From Acanthococcus lagerstroemiae (taxonomy: Eukaryota; Arthropoda; Insecta; Hemiptera; Eriococcidae), in contig CM063112.1 of NCBI GenBank assembly GCA_031841125.1, positions 58,085,722-58,149,721 on the forward strand: DNA of 64,000 nt. Reading direction: 5' to 3'. Below the pieces are notes generated by a model. The model did no database searches. It was given only the letters and a program-made list of their open reading frames with translations, and was not told the origin of the DNA. Below, piece by piece: positions 28,301-35,885 of the stretch. The translations under genes were made by a program, and so were the position numbers. Numbering within the stretch: the stretch's first letter is position 1; every line of letters starts with the position of its first letter.

Positions 28301-30891
28301 TGTATTCTAGAGTTTTAGCATTTTGTCTTTTGGTCTGTTAAATGATTTATCAGAGTCCGTTAATCATACTGCCTGTCTCTTCATCTTTCTCTCACCAGTT
28401 TCCTTACCCGTCTGTTAGTATTCGTTGGCTACCAGTCTTTCATCTATTTGTCGGCCTAGTCCCGGATTCTGAAATTCCTTTTCGAAGTTTTCACATTTTC
28501 ATCTGTTTGCCTGAACGCCAGCCTTCCTGCTCGAGGTCTGGTTGGCCGAGTGGATAGCCAGTTGGTCTCGGAATCCGGAGGTCCCGGGTTCGAGCTCACA
28601 TAGCAACTAGCCAGATTTCGACCTAGGCCGGTTTTTCGGCCGGAAGGAAAGAGGGCTAAGACAGCCCTAACAGCCTCCTCGACGTCTTTGTGGATTCCAG
28701 GGCTCGGGTTATGAACAAATTCGAAAAAAAAATCTTCCTGCTCCCCTGTCCATCTAATACTCCATTTGTTTGCCAATCCATTATTCTATCTATCTATCTA
28801 TCCGTCAATCCGCTTGTATGTTCATCTGTCTTCTCGCGCGCCTGTGTGCTAATCTGCCTCAGAATCTAGAGATCGAGGGAGAGGTTTTCAGCATATACAG
28901 AAAGGGTTTTAAAATCAAATACTTCAAGGCAAATTCTGAGAAATCTGCATCCCTCTAAGACTGCAATGATACCATTACATTTTGAAAATAGGAAAGCAAA
29001 GCTTTGTAAAGTTTTCTAGTCTAAATTCAGTTCGCAAAATTCAACTCCAGTTACGCATATTATTTTTATGCTATTCGGCGGCCTAATTTTTGGTCAAAAC
29101 ACACAGAATCAGCCATTCGTTCATATTTCTTAATCAGCAGAACCGATAAGAACAAATTTCTTAAAGACGGGAAATACCAGGGCTGTGACTGGTAAACACA
29201 TCAATTGAGATCCTACGAACTGCAGTGACGACTAAAAATATTCCCATTCATCAACCTTACTCAAAATCCCAGACAGTTGCAAATCATTCTGATACCTGAA
29301 AATGATGGGAAGAGGGCAAGGTCATCAAGGTTGGTCAAGTTTGAACAATCACAAAGTTTAAGAGTAAAATGAAAGAAAAGTACAAACTGCTTTCCTTAAG
29401 CTTAGAAATCGAATACATGAAGCAAAACCCAAATCTGTCTATTCATTTATAAGATGAGGTACGGAACTGAGAGTGATTAATTGAGCTCAGAGTTATAAGA
29501 AGGGCCGTATCTTATATGGAGATCCTGTATAAGACGTAAGATACGAGATGGGCTCCATAGTCGTTCCGATTCACTTTCCACTCTTTTACTCACGAACCAA
29601 CCCCAGAAGCAAAATCGGAAATGAGGATTTATTTGTGCTAGTTTCCCTCGTAAATCGGATGCTGAGCAGAACCGGAAAGCGGGAATTGTTATAAGCAATT
29701 CTTTAGGTTAACAATCACGTTTAATTTTGGTTGAAGAGAAATTCTCCTTCTTTCATGACTGATCGATCCATTCACAGACTAATCAATTCTCACATTCCTT
29801 TGAGAGATCTAACAATATCAAAATTTTTAAATTTCAAACGCCTCAAATGAGTTCAAGCACCTCAATAATGAAGTTACGTTTTAATTCTGTTGGTCAAAAA
29901 ACAATTTTCCCGTCTTTCATAACTGATCTGTGCACTCTAAATTTTGAGATAAACGATTTTCATACTTCCTCGACTCGACTGCAACACCTAAGAATATCAG
30001 ACCTCTCAAAATGAAATTTCAAACACTTCACATGGGTTCCAACACCTCACCCATTCAATTTTGTGGGTTAAGAAAAATTCCAGGCCCCTCGCCGGTTTCA
30101 CAACCGATCTATACAATTGAATTCTGAGATTCTTCGACTCGACTCCACTAACAGCCCTACGAATATTAGAATTCTGAAATGAAATTTCAAACGCCTCACA
30201 TGGGTTCAAGCATCTCGTCAGAGAAGTCTAGAGAGGTTCAGGCTACCGGCTCGAAATTTGGTTTCATCACTCTCCGAGGTCAAGTAGCGCAGTCATTAGC
30301 CAAGACACTCCACGAACCTTACACGATAGGTTTCTCATAAATATGTCGCGTGTCGACAAGTCGTGAAGGTCTTTCAAGAGTGCACCGAAGCTCGTGCTGC
30401 AGACTCCTTCCCATGGAAAGCCCCCTCCCTTCCCGGTAACCATATCGCTAAACATGGTAGTCAACAAAATGCATTTCTGACCAAAATATGACCATTCGAA
30501 AGACAATGACCCTGAACAGCTTCCTTCCCTGTTCAACCTTGTGGATAAATTGGTTGATAATTCACAGTCTGTTCGACACAACAGAACAACGAACGGTACT
30601 TCCAGAGATTCAAAACACATCCATTAGCCCGTTTCACTGCATCGTTATCTCCAGACTCATTAGCCGCGATGAACGACGGTAATTTCGAAAATTATACTAA
30701 AATCGGTAATTCCGGCGAACTTACGCTGATTTATTCGTAAATATGTAGCACTTAGGCGTAGCACGCTCGTCTTGTCCATCCTCTTCGGCGAGTTGGACAC
30801 CATTGGCACCAGAGCGGCTAATTCGTTGATGTATTTATTCAGTTTATCGCGTCGATACTTCTCGGCCAGGTTCCGCATCATTCGATTCGAA
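3426..30891 (-). CDS. Met: Methoprene-tolerant-like bHLH-PAS juvenile hormone receptor (nine exons, both ends missing)
   Basis: Minus-strand gene joined from exons 30891-30725, 25074-24995, 18986-18897, 9869-9767, 6815-6483, 5380-5221, 5134-5028, 4743-4481 and 4371-3426. Every intron starts GT and ends AG, and all eight junction phases agree, giving one open frame of about 750 residues. Order: bHLH (residues 1-56), short linker, PAS-A (about 84-258, with a Ser-rich insertion), PAS-B (about 259-435), then a 315-residue low-complexity tail. The bHLH (RNLAEKYRRDKLN, DKTSVLRLSATYLR) and the PAS-B stretch EVSLMEATQDEYITRH match the Met/Gce family rather than Clock or Cycle. Known role of the family: Met binds juvenile hormone through PAS-B, pairs with Taiman/SRC and activates Kr-h1 in the nucleus. 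The N-terminal exon and the end after FDDIG were not found. Introns of 5.65, 6.0, 9.0 and 2.95 kb are packed with repeats; the last four are 86-1102 bp. Confidence 0.9.
4481..4743 (-). CDS. Met: Met exon: end of PAS-B
   Basis: A 263-base exon, acceptor GTTGCAG, donor GTAAGT. It encodes MFYCGESYGSSCYRLRSKTG, EFIYLKTHGYLE, FASFICVNTLV and the PAC-like close EEGENEIRQMQKRF. GESYGSSCYRLxSKTGEFIYLxTHGYLE is highly typical of Met. It ends in phase 0 after the residues NQLSH. Confidence 0.94.
5028..5134 (-). CDS. Met: Met exon: middle of PAS-B
   Basis: A 107-base exon, acceptor TTCTAG, donor A|GTAAGC. It encodes RISVVSGYLPEEVSGLQAFN, then FMHKDDVGWVMIALRQ. The GYLPEEVxGxxAFxFMHKDD segment is the PAS-B helical region lining the ligand pocket in the family. 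Phase two in, phase one out, both matching the neighbouring exons. The neighbouring introns are among the shortest in the gene. Confidence 0.93.
5221..5380 (-). CDS. Met: Met exon: start of PAS-B
   Basis: A 160-base exon, acceptor TTGTACAG, donor AG|GTAAGG. It encodes VEMATTNSNEILLVAVIRSF, then RERRVTEVSLMEATQDEYIT and RHSLDGLIMYSDHR. The EVSLxEAxxDEYITRHxxDGxIxYxDHR pattern is the diagnostic beginning of the Met PAS-B hormone-binding domain. It ends two bases into an Arg codon, completed by the next exon only 86 bases away. Confidence 0.93.
5381..6482 (-). other. Met intron, nothing else recognised
   Basis: The 1.1-kb intron between the PAS-A end exon and the PAS-B start exon. Short ORFs here lack domain similarity. 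No repeat family was recognised. Confidence 0.6.
6483..6815 (-). CDS. Met: Met exon: Ser-rich insertion and end of PAS-A
   Basis: A 333-base exon, acceptor TTCTTGCAG, donor G|GTACGA. It opens with acidic, then Ser/Thr-rich sequence (ECEFECEDSG, many Ser codons, about 60 residues) and closes with the last PAS-A strands: RRSFYLRLRHR, then QYELVHVLGHLRVPK, then a basic stretch KKSRKHK. Met proteins often carry a variable low-complexity insertion inside PAS-A at this place. The exon is much more GC-rich than the flanking introns. Confidence 0.9.
7250..8080. repeat. AGTAGT-rich degenerate array, block 1
   Basis: Dense CAGTAGT, AGTAGTTT, ACTACT and TAGTGA words with no exact period, inside the Met intron 6816-9766. 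The segment near 7600-7700 (AGTAGTGAGCAGTAG then AACTA) resembles segments near 12720-12800 and 13880-13960. It ends in a poly-T run at about 8078-8092. Confidence 0.7.
8093..9110. other. intron sequence; segment 8208-8300 duplicated at 14047-14140
   Basis: GAGCTTCAGA, AATTTCAACAA, TTATTTGTTCACCGCAAGAG and GATTTTCGCA recur in order at about 14047-14140 with substitutions. This shows that larger segments, not only AGTAGT words, were copied between array blocks. No gene was seen. Confidence 0.5.
9110..9560. repeat. AGTAGT-rich degenerate array, block 2
   Basis: Same word composition as block 1 (CAGTAGTT, AACTACTA, AGCAGTAATTTCAG). It lies close to the PAS-A exon at 9767-9869 and is separated from block 1 by about 1 kb of different sequence. 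Confidence 0.65.
9767..9869 (-). CDS. Met: Met exon: middle of PAS-A
   Basis: A 103-base exon with acceptor TTCGCAG and donor G|GTGAGT. It encodes LELFGQSLFNITCPEDHTEL, then KKCLTPDQPEDCTS and the first base of a Glu codon. GxSLFNxxxPxDH is the conserved PAS-A segment that follows the LGHTQ of the previous exon. The phase (one base carried out) matches the next exon at 6815. Confidence 0.92.
9870..12120. other. Met intron; hairpin and CpG-rich segment, no gene recognised
   Basis: A hairpin at about 10269-10355 has arms AACAGAATAGTA...TGGTTC. From about 11030 to 12050 the sequence becomes CpG-rich and non-repetitive, with overlapping ORFs of 97 and 139 codons at 11457-11971 that resemble no family known to me. 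The segment could be regulatory; that is only inference. Confidence 0.4.
13648..13867. mobile_element. TA-flanked MITE, GGGTAGATGCACC family
   Basis: Left end GGGTAGATGCACCAAACGTG and right end (reverse complement) GGGCAAATGTGCTAAATGCG differ only by transitions, consistent with ageing of a once identical pair. TA lies outside both ends. A related, longer copy is at 43439-44191. A 73-codon ORF inside is not convincing as a gene. Confidence 0.6.
14456..14700. mobile_element. young MITE with 37-bp perfect terminal inverted repeats
   Basis: Bases 14456-14492 and 14664-14700 are exact reverse complements (ATATCGAGTGTCTCATGCAC..., 37 bases). If the true ends are TCGAGTGTCTC, the element is flanked by TA on both sides, as for Tc1/mariner-type elements. 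The interior is unique and non-coding. Exact arms within a heavily mutated array imply a recent insertion. Confidence 0.85.
15091..16189. other. CpG-containing intron segment, no gene recognised
   Basis: Between 15.2 and 15.8 kb the base composition shifts to CpG-rich, with overlapping ORFs on both strands, none similar to a family I know. After 15.84 kb it returns to AT-rich sequence with a poly-T run (about 15861-15875). Confidence 0.35.
16190..16830 (+). pseudogene. 3' end of a LINE endonuclease-reverse transcriptase ORF
   Basis: Conceptual translation with frame breaks and a stop reads RVKDKVKISDILNKTQ, then GRPVMRWVGETVRVAEPNLA and KEWTDMTTAYTQ. This follows the C-terminal tail common to arthropod non-LTR retrotransposon polyproteins (RGRPxxRWxDD... 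WxxxxxAYxQ). The sequence ends in an AATAAATAAAATAAAAAAAT tail at about 16808-16828. The 5' part is absent, as usual for truncated LINE copies. Clade not assigned. Confidence 0.65.
16920..18005. mobile_element. decayed DNA transposon with inverted TGCGCAAACG subterminal motifs
   Basis: CGTTTGCGCA occurs near 16932 and 16951 on the left. TTGCGCAA, TTTGCGCAAACGTG and ATGCGCAAACGTG occur near 17906, 17948 and 17980 on the right in opposite orientation. Between them lies the transposase fragment at 17303-17800. Exact ends and target duplication are unclear. Confidence 0.55.
17303..17800 (+). pseudogene. transposase-like C-terminal fragment (MULE-type suspected)
   Basis: One frame reads DIGSWLKWCFGSQYFHSKEV, FADYITENYVQETARYPPNL, WASEPSQDLQLNTAVESFHS, HYSASFYRAHPHIHEVL, then, after an in-frame TGA at 17666, KKYAAYKSGNTCCLSYLRYV GYRCQPSK-type sequence. 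The order WxKxCFG... WA... TxxxESFHxxxxxxFYxxHPxI matches the C-terminal part of MULE-type transposases in insect genomes. A TAA just upstream and the TGA mark it as dead. The family call is from memory of pattern, not a search. Confidence 0.55.
18006..18896. other. Met intron, nothing recognised
   Basis: Mixed-composition intron sequence with an (AAAC)n stretch near 18863-18880, just before the donor side of the PAS-A start exon. No gene was seen. Confidence 0.4.
18897..18986 (-). CDS. Met: Met exon: start of PAS-A
   Basis: A 90-base, exactly 30-codon exon, phase 0 at both ends, acceptor TTTACAG and donor GTACAT. It encodes EMDGVMLIVTTAGKIVFVSH followed by NIEKILGHTQ, the first PAS-A strands and helix. 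The VTTxGKIVxVSHxxEKxLGH pattern is the PAS-A opening of insect Met. It is missed by simple ORF calling because it is short and isolated, with about 6 kb and 9 kb of repeat-rich intron on either side. Confidence 0.93.
18987..19740. other. Met intron, nothing recognised
   Basis: Moderately CpG-containing sequence from 19090 to 19520 with ORFs on the minus strand of 96-97 codons that overlap each other and match no known family. Confidence 0.4.
19745..20155. repeat. large foldback, about 190-base arms with internal repeats
   Basis: Left arm about 19745-19935, right arm about 19965-20155. The arms pair over GACTGACTGA, GCCTGCGAGTATCACACTCC, TTCCCTTGCGAG, ATCACGTTCCTTGTACCAGC, ACGCTCTGCTAGTGCATCAT and GCAGACGAGTCTGCAACCAC. 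Each arm itself contains about three copies of a roughly 35-base unit (TGCGAGTATCACNNTCC). (CTGA)n flanks the left arm at 19746-19773. Confidence 0.85.
20158..20715. repeat. GGGAACCAATTCGACC repeats in inverted groups
   Basis: GGGAACCAATTCGACCA-like units occur four times at 20608-20710 on the plus strand. Two inverted units, GTCGAATTGGTTCC (20158-20170) and GTCGAGTTGGTTCCC (20203-20217), sit beside the foldback. The two groups flank about 390 bases of otherwise ordinary sequence, so the foldback and these units may belong to one larger element. Confidence 0.65.
20716..21559. other. Met intron; dispersed GGGGGAAG...GCCCC segment at 20830-20945
   Basis: The stretch TTGTTGGATTTTTCCAACTT followed by GGGGGAAGCTGCC and CCCCTTATTTTCGTCCCTGG resembles a segment at 39640-39835, and more weakly 24218-24250. 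It looks like the end of a dispersed element. The remainder shows no gene. Confidence 0.4.
21560..21899 (+). pseudogene. 3' end of a LINE with (GAT)n tail
   Basis: The plus strand encodes RLSEAFAQQRANDKLL and stop (21793-21843), the usual C-terminus of arthropod LINEs (EAFAQQWA...), followed by a short 3' UTR and a (GAT)n tail (about 21870-21899). Simple-repeat tails rather than poly-A fit RTE-like LINEs; the clade is inferred. How far the fragment extends upstream was not resolved. The tail was the target of the hAT-like insertion that follows. Confidence 0.65.
21900..22438. mobile_element. non-autonomous hAT-like element, copy 1
   Basis: 539 bp. Left end TAGGGATGGGATTTTTATG, right end (reverse complement) TAGGGATGGACTTTTATG. 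Flanked by a perfect 8-base duplication ATGATGAC (21892-21899 and 22439-22446). The interior is AT-rich with GAGCATATTTT and TATGCGCATATAA words shared with the copies at 44289 and 55951. No transposase is encoded. Confidence 0.88.
22447..24994. other. Met intron, no gene recognised
   Basis: AT-rich sequence with poly-C (about 22851-22862) and poly-T (24137-24151) runs and several short ORFs of 62-82 codons without domain similarity. A GTTGGGGGAAGCTC...GCCCCC segment at 24218-24250 may belong to the dispersed repeat also seen at 20.8 and 39.7 kb. Confidence 0.4.
24995..25074 (-). CDS. Met: Met exon: bHLH to PAS-A linker
   Basis: An 80-base exon with acceptor TTACAG and donor GTAAGT. It completes a Leu codon begun in the bHLH exon and ends in phase 0. 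The 27 residues include KEQQQKYPQF and NWSQFLLD, which lead straight into the PAS-A strand EMDGVMLIVTT of the next exon. The match rests on phase agreement on both sides and on the hydrophobic segment that precedes PAS-A in Met proteins. Confidence 0.85.
25075..26690. other. Met intron, no gene recognised
   Basis: AT-rich sequence with a poly-A run at about 26093-26106. Short ORFs lack recognisable features. Confidence 0.4.
26700..27700. repeat. diverged direct duplication
   Basis: A segment near 26785-26885 (ATCAAGGTCGATAAGTCAAA, AGCGCTCCAGTAATAGAATT) recurs in the same orientation near 27370-27470 (GTCAAGATCGATAAGATCAA, AGCGCTCCAACAGATAGCTT), about 600 bases later. A third weaker echo occurs near 27860-27910. 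No gene. Confidence 0.45.
28534..28735 (+). mobile_element. tRNA-derived SINE, copy 1
   Basis: The head resembles a tRNA, with A-box-like TGGCCGAGTGGATAG (about 28543-28557) and B-box GGGTTCGAGCTC (28586-28597) for RNA polymerase III. The body CGACCTAGGCCGGTTTTTCG, GAGGGCTAAGACAGCCC, CTCGACGTC ends in an A-rich tail. Copies at 32656, 60225 and 61127 share the body. It has no complete cloverleaf 3' half, so it is a SINE and not a tRNA gene. Confidence 0.88.
28740..29720. other. Met intron, no gene recognised
   Basis: A (TCTA)n microsatellite near 28785-28802, then AT-rich sequence without recognisable coding or repeat content. Confidence 0.4.
29720..30235. repeat. tandem repeat, unit about 175 bp, about 2.7 copies
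   Basis: AAATTTCAAACGCCTCAAAT, then GAGTTCAAGCACCTC recurs at about 29826, 30010 and 30183 (steps near 180 and 170). Between them CTTTCATAACTGATC, TTCTTCGACTCGACT and AGAATATCA repeat in the same order. It lies about 500 bases downstream of the bHLH exon, in the intron. Confidence 0.75.
30725..30891 (-). CDS. Met: Met exon: bHLH domain
   Basis: Encodes the whole basic helix-loop-helix: basic region RNLAEKYRRDKLN, helix 1 KYINELAALVPMV, loop SNSPKR, helix 2 MDKTSVLRLSATYLRI. The acceptor is a T-rich tract ending TTTTCAG; the donor after the codons for RINQ is C|GTAAGT, leaving one base of the next codon. The exon begins with the third base of a codon, so an upstream coding exon is expected (two bases carried). 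In this domain the basic region contacts E-box-like JH response DNA and the helices dimerise; that is family knowledge. The exon sits alone, 5.65 kb from the next one. Confidence 0.93.
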
Positions 30892-31440
30892 CTGAAAACC
30901 AAAAAGAAACAAATCAATCTTGAAGTCCGAAATGCCGAATGGAAAACAAAAACAAAAAATTGATCGCCGTTGCTCTCAGGCGGGTTGCAGGAAGTATTCT
31001 GCGGATTGCATCCCTGCGAGTGTTTTTAAACGAGGTAAACACATGACGTGTAGACCTGCCCAATTATCCATAATAACAGTAAAAATAGAAGAGAAACTAA
31101 ATTCGGGTACAGATGTTTGGATGCCAGTGCCCACAAACAGTTTCCGGAAATTCCTGCACCCCATCCCAGGCTTCCTATGGGCGAAATGGAGCCACAAAAT
31201 TAGTTGTACCACGTTCCTCATTGCTGTAATTCCGCGTGAAATTTCACGCAGTAATATCGTCCATCATACTTCGTGTCCAAGAAACACAATTAAAAAAAGG
31301 TTCTAAGTAACTGTTCTCTCCCCTATTCATTACACAGGGTTCAAGAGCGGAAATGAATGATTTTGATCATCTTTCCAGCTCCATCGAAGACCGAGCTGAA
31401 GGAAGGAAAATAGTGCTAATGATGTCGGACCTACTTCTGT
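30892..31440. other. sequence upstream of the bHLH exon, no gene recognised
   Basis: The acceptor tract of the bHLH exon ends at 30892-30894. A 128-codon ORF at 30920-31306 on the plus strand runs opposite to Met and shows no domain or codon signal I can support. Confidence 0.4.
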
Positions 31441-31925
31441 ACAGAGATGAAAAAGCTGAATGAATTAGCTTCGTTTCCGGCTTCCAATATTCTCTCATCA
31501 AAACTGTTTCCAACTTCCGACTCTTTGCTTAAATACAAAAACTTCCAGCTTCCTGTTTTTTGGCTTCCAACTTCCATCTCCATTTCCATCAAAATTTTCC
31601 AAGGGGAGCTTGTAGTTTTCAATTTAGCGTTTCAAGTTTTAGTTTCTTGATTATTTTTGTCATAAAACTTATAACATTCTAGCGCGAGTACATTAATCGA
31701 CCCAGACTGAGGTAAATGCAGAAGGTAATGGTAAAATAAACGTAAAATTCGCAAATGTAAAAGAATTAAGTAGCAGAAAGAAGAATCTAAAAGAAGTTGA
31801 AAAATAATTGGCTTCCGCTACCAGCTTCCTGTGTTTTACTTGAGGCTTCCAACTTTTAGCTTCTGCTATTTTTAGATAAAATTCATTGGCTTCTGGTTTC
31901 CAGCTTCGGATTTCCATCCCTACTT
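31441..31925. repeat. GCTTCC-rich degenerate repeat
   Basis: GGCTTCCAACTTC, CTTCCAGCTTCCTG and AATTNGGCTTCTG words recur in the same orientation at 31480-31640 and 31810-31920. The right end TTTCCATCCCTA resembles the hAT-like ends elsewhere in the window, but no matching target duplication was found. Confidence 0.45.
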
Positions 31926-32655
31926 TCCATACCTGTCCCAACCTTGAAGAATTTTTGGTTTCCGTGGCCAAGCCCTCGGACACCACGCATGCGAAATGGT
32001 TACTAATTTCGAAAACGGACTTCAGAAGTTGTACTTTTTGAGATTTCCTTGACAAGAGTAATGAAATCGATAATCAACTGGCACGAATTATAAGATACTT
32101 CAGTCTTGATCTGCGGAAACCATCTCAGACTTTCGAACTTTAGCCGAACACATGTTATAGCAAATTTGGATCTGGGTCCTTGTTCTTGTGACGTGTCATT
32201 TCATATTAAAAAATTCCATTTCTCATTTTTGAGTATTCGAAATTATACACGGTAGCATGAAATGGATGCGTACTGGGAAAAACAGCTTTGTGCCCAAAAA
32301 AGAATGACTACAGAAAGTTAAATACAGTAAGAACCGAAATTTAATGATTAGGACCTCGTTGATTTTATCTGCTAGACTGGAAGATCTCCAAATGTCACAA
32401 ATTTTAGGACTTGGCCACCAAGGAAAATCTGAGCCAAGACTACGCGCTCGTAGCCGAGATAAATCCCCCGTTTCATCTTACTTTTTTTAGGGAGGAGGGG
32501 GGGAGGCTGCTAAACTTCCAAAAAACAATTTAATTTTCTGAGATGAGGAGGGAAACGAAGTGTTGGTTTCCCAAGGGGATTTGTAATACACCCCTTATGG
32601 ATGCGAGAAAATTACATGAAAACCCATTCACCTTCTTTTCTTAATTTTCGACATC

Positions 32656-32818
32656 TCGCGGGTTCGAGCCCACGTAGCAATTCGCTACATTTCGACCTAG
32701 ATTGGTTTTTCGGCAAGATGAGAAGAGGGCTAAGACAGCTCTAACAGCCTCCTCGACGTCTCTGAAGTAATGATCGAAAGGGCGGATCTCAGGGCTCAGG
32801 TTGAGGGTTCGCGCCAGT
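32656..32818 (+). mobile_element. tRNA-derived SINE, copy 2, 5' truncated
   Basis: It begins at the B-box (GCGGGTTCGAGCCC) and lacks the A-box. The body CGACCTAGATTGGTTTTTCG, GAGGGCTAAGACAGC, CTCGACGTCTCTGAAGTAAT and GAAAGGGCGGAT follows the order in copies 3 and 4. Confidence 0.85.
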
Positions 32819-32999
32819 ATCAATAATAAGATCAGCGAACTCTTAAACTCTTAACATAAGAACGTACCTATATCCACCATCACAAGCACCTCAATTTTCA
32901 TATTTGGTTGACGTTAACTAAACGTGAACTAAGCGACCCTCAAATCCTCAGGAATGATAACGGTATTGTGCTTGTGAATTTTTTCAATTTCGGGTCCCC

Positions 33000-33700
33000 C
33001 TTTTCCATCTCTATACCTCAACTAGTAGGTTGTAACTAACACTAGAACTTCGACTGGGCCCATCTTCGAAAACGACTGTCGTTTCGCTACTTCGTACAAC
33101 ACGTCAAAATTTCAGTTCCGAAACAAAATTACAACTCATGCTATTGTCGGACACACGCCGGATCAATCAAACAAAAAATTAATCAATTAACATTGACTGG
33201 ACCGATAACACTTTCAATAAAGAAATTTCATCAGTCGTACAAACAATTATAGTAATTATCAAACTTCGAGCTCGAAAAAATAATACTCCCTGTCATTAGA
33301 AGTTCTACGGGGCCTACAATCTGCATGACATACATTTTTCAAAGAAACCCAATTTCAATCGCTTCAAGTACCCCTGGCTTTCGACCTAATGAATCAATTG
33401 GACACATTTTCAAACTCAAACCACACGAGGGTTGTGGAAATTCACCATGAAAGTCAATTACAACCGACTAGAGCCTCCAAGAAGGCCATTCCCCGAGGAA
33501 ACACATTCTGGATTCTCACTTATCTTCTAATAGAGCGACTGAGCTAATCTTCGAATTCGACCTTTGTCTGGTCATCGTGGATATCATAAGAAAATTTCAG
33601 CTTCCTAACTCAATTTAAAACATCACCACTGGCGGACACAGATCGGATCAATCAAATCGAAAAAAAAATTAATGAATGAACATCGCGACCTTAACGTACG
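33000..33700. repeat. diverged direct duplication, spacing about 480 bp
   Basis: GGACACACGCCGGATCAATC then AAACAAAAAATTAAT (33148 onward) recurs as GGACACAGATCGGATCAATC then AAAAATTAATGAATGAACAT (33635 onward). Upstream AAAATTTCAG segments also correspond. No gene. Confidence 0.55.
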
Positions 33701-33839
33701 ATTACACTTTATTCGCTTAAAAACACAGTTTCACATGTACGATATCAAAGGGGGAGGGGGCACGAGATGTGACATTTTCAAGTAGCATAATGGTACCAGC
33801 AAAGCTGCTAACTTGCCGCTTTTCACATGATCCTACCAA

Positions 33840-34690
33840 GGCAAGAGTGAGCATGATTCGAATAAAATGATCGGCCAATCACAAATCAAAATTCTTTTAG
33901 AACCAAATTATCTGCGATTCGAATCATTTACTCAGTGATCCGTCCAACAGTATTTGCCAGATCATTTTCTTTGGAACTATCTGTGTCTGTGATTCGAATC
34001 ATCCTTAAAAAAATTTTACATACATTTTTTCTGTGTGTGTGGGGGGGGGGAGGCATTAAAGTAAATGCCACTGATGAATGAGAAGAGATCTTACTCTCAT
34101 TGATTTGGTCGAACTCGACGTCCTTTTCAATTTATAATTATCTTCATTTTTTGGCATCGAATATAAAAGGGACCTTGAAAGCTAGAAATGAAAAAGTGAT
34201 AACTAAAATAAAAAAGGGAAAGTATCTTGATTTTTGATCTGTATTTTTAAAAGATTTTTATTGATTTTTCTTCGTACTTATCTATGATACGTGGTTCGAT
34301 TCATTTTTGAAAACATTTTACAACTATCAAATATGAAATTCTATTTTGTGGCAATTGAGCAAATGCCACTGAAGAATCAAAAGAGATCTTACGTTCATTG
34401 ATTTGTTCGAATTCAATGTCAATTTCAACTTCTAATATCCATCTTCATTTATTGGTGTTGGACATGAAAAGGAGCTCTGACGGTGAAAATGAAAAGTTGA
34501 AAATAGAAAAGGGGCGCAGTATCTTTATTTTTGATCTGTGTTCTTTTTGAATTAGAATCACTTTTTTCATTTTTCATTTGTGATTCCACCCACATTTTCG
34601 GTGATCCGTAGGAAAATGACCTTCCGATCGTTTTGGAGTATCTGTACTTGTGATTCGGGTATAATTTTTTTCAGGATTTTGACCACTCTT
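33840..34690. repeat. tandem duplication, unit about 300 bp, about 2.5 copies
   Basis: AAATGCCACTGATGAATGAG, AGAGATCTTACTCTCATTGA and TATCTTGATTTTTGATCTGT (34060-34240) recur as AAATGCCACTGAAGAATCAA, AGAGATCTTACGTTCATTGA and TATCTTTATTTTTGATCTGT (34360-34545). GTGATTCGAATCAT-like units precede and follow each copy. A poly-G run sits at 34043-34051. Confidence 0.75.
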
Positions 34691-35744
34691 ACAGCTCACC
34701 GTTTTGCAGATTAAAAGGCAATTCAAATACCTCCAATCAGAGTGTCTACCAAATACGACTTTTCCAAAAGCACGACCTTTGTATAACTTTTGTGTGACTT
34801 TTCACGATCTTTTTCAAAACACTGTCACGCCTTAACAGAATTTATACTTGGGGAAAAAAATGCAAAAACATGCTACAAATTGCAAAATAAAAACTTCGAA
34901 GAAACTCTTTAATAATAACGCAAGAATTATTGCACAGAATGTTGCAAAAGAACACAATTTTTCGGTTAAATTTCAATTTGGTCACATTTTGATAATAAAT
35001 ATTGCGATTGTTTGTAAGTAAACAAAGGCAATTGTATGACTTTCATATGACACAACTGCTTCAATTGTAGGACTTTTGTATGACAGATACTATGTCAAGA
35101 GACTCAAAGTAAAAATTCGTCGTTTTTCTTTTCCTTTTTATGGGGGTGGGGAAATCTGACATAAAAAATAACTTTTTGACATCGAGGCTCAAGTTTCATT
35201 ACATGAGCAATGAGGCAGGCCTGCCAACCCACAGGCTTTATCCTTAGATTTAAGGATAATTGGGCTCCATGAGAAAGTTTATAGATTTTTTAAAAAGATT
35301 TTTAAAATGTTAAGAAAATTTTGCGGATTTTCGAGATTTTCTGCGAAAAGTTCAGAAAAAATTTAAATTTTTTATAGGATTTTACATGTTGATGGAGTTT
35401 TAATAATGTAAACAAAAAATAAAAGGAGTAAGGCTGACAGATCATCAGGAATTATGAATGTATTATGGAGTATATTGCATCCAACAATTTCGAAGAGAAA
35501 TTTAAAAAAAAACTGGAGGAGGAATGCTGAAAAAGGAAGTTTAAGGAGACTGATATGACCGTTTTCAACGGATTTTTCTGAGGATTTTTTATTTATTACC
35601 AGGAGATTTTTCATTTTCGCTTTTAGGATTTTCCACGCCTCGAGGTTAGCAAGCTTGAAAGTGAGAAATGATAACTGAATACATAGTTTTAGATCCAAAG
35701 GCCATTTTCACTTAGGTAACATTCAGATTTTTTTTTATTCTGGA
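34691..35744. other. no gene recognised
   Basis: AT-rich sequence; from 35200 to 35640 AGATTTT and GGATTTT words dominate. The 108-codon minus-strand ORF at 35372-35698 is low complexity. Confidence 0.4.
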
Positions 35745-35885
35745 ATGCTGGAGCACGTGTGTGGTATAGTGGAGCGAATGGTGATGCATGCATGCCAAAG
35801 TGGCTCCTCAGACACCGCACCCCCGGCCCTGGAAACTATCCTTCCAAGTATCAGTGGCCAGAGGGACGCATCACTGACTAATAAG
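35745..35885 (+). repeat. dispersed repeat, copy 1
   Basis: GGAGCGAATGGTGAT, GCATGCCAAAGTGGCTCC, CAGACACCGCACCCCCGGCC and AGTATCAGTGGCCAGAGG correspond in order to 59487-59590. The long minus-strand ORF across here (35735-36319) spans this repeat and the foldback next to it, so it is not a gene. Confidence 0.6.

Noticed and set aside
28534..28610. A functional tRNA gene
   Set aside because: A- and B-boxes are present but no complete cloverleaf with 3' acceptor half; repeated copies share a non-tRNA body, so it is a SINE head.
28456..28776. ORF with EEAVRAVLALFPSGRKTGLG-type peptide, also at 32.7 and 60.3 kb
   Set aside because: The recurring peptide is a translation of the SINE body, not a protein family.
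31441..31925. A fourth hAT-like element ending CCATCCCTA
   Set aside because: The proposed left end is weak and the flanking 8 bases do not match.
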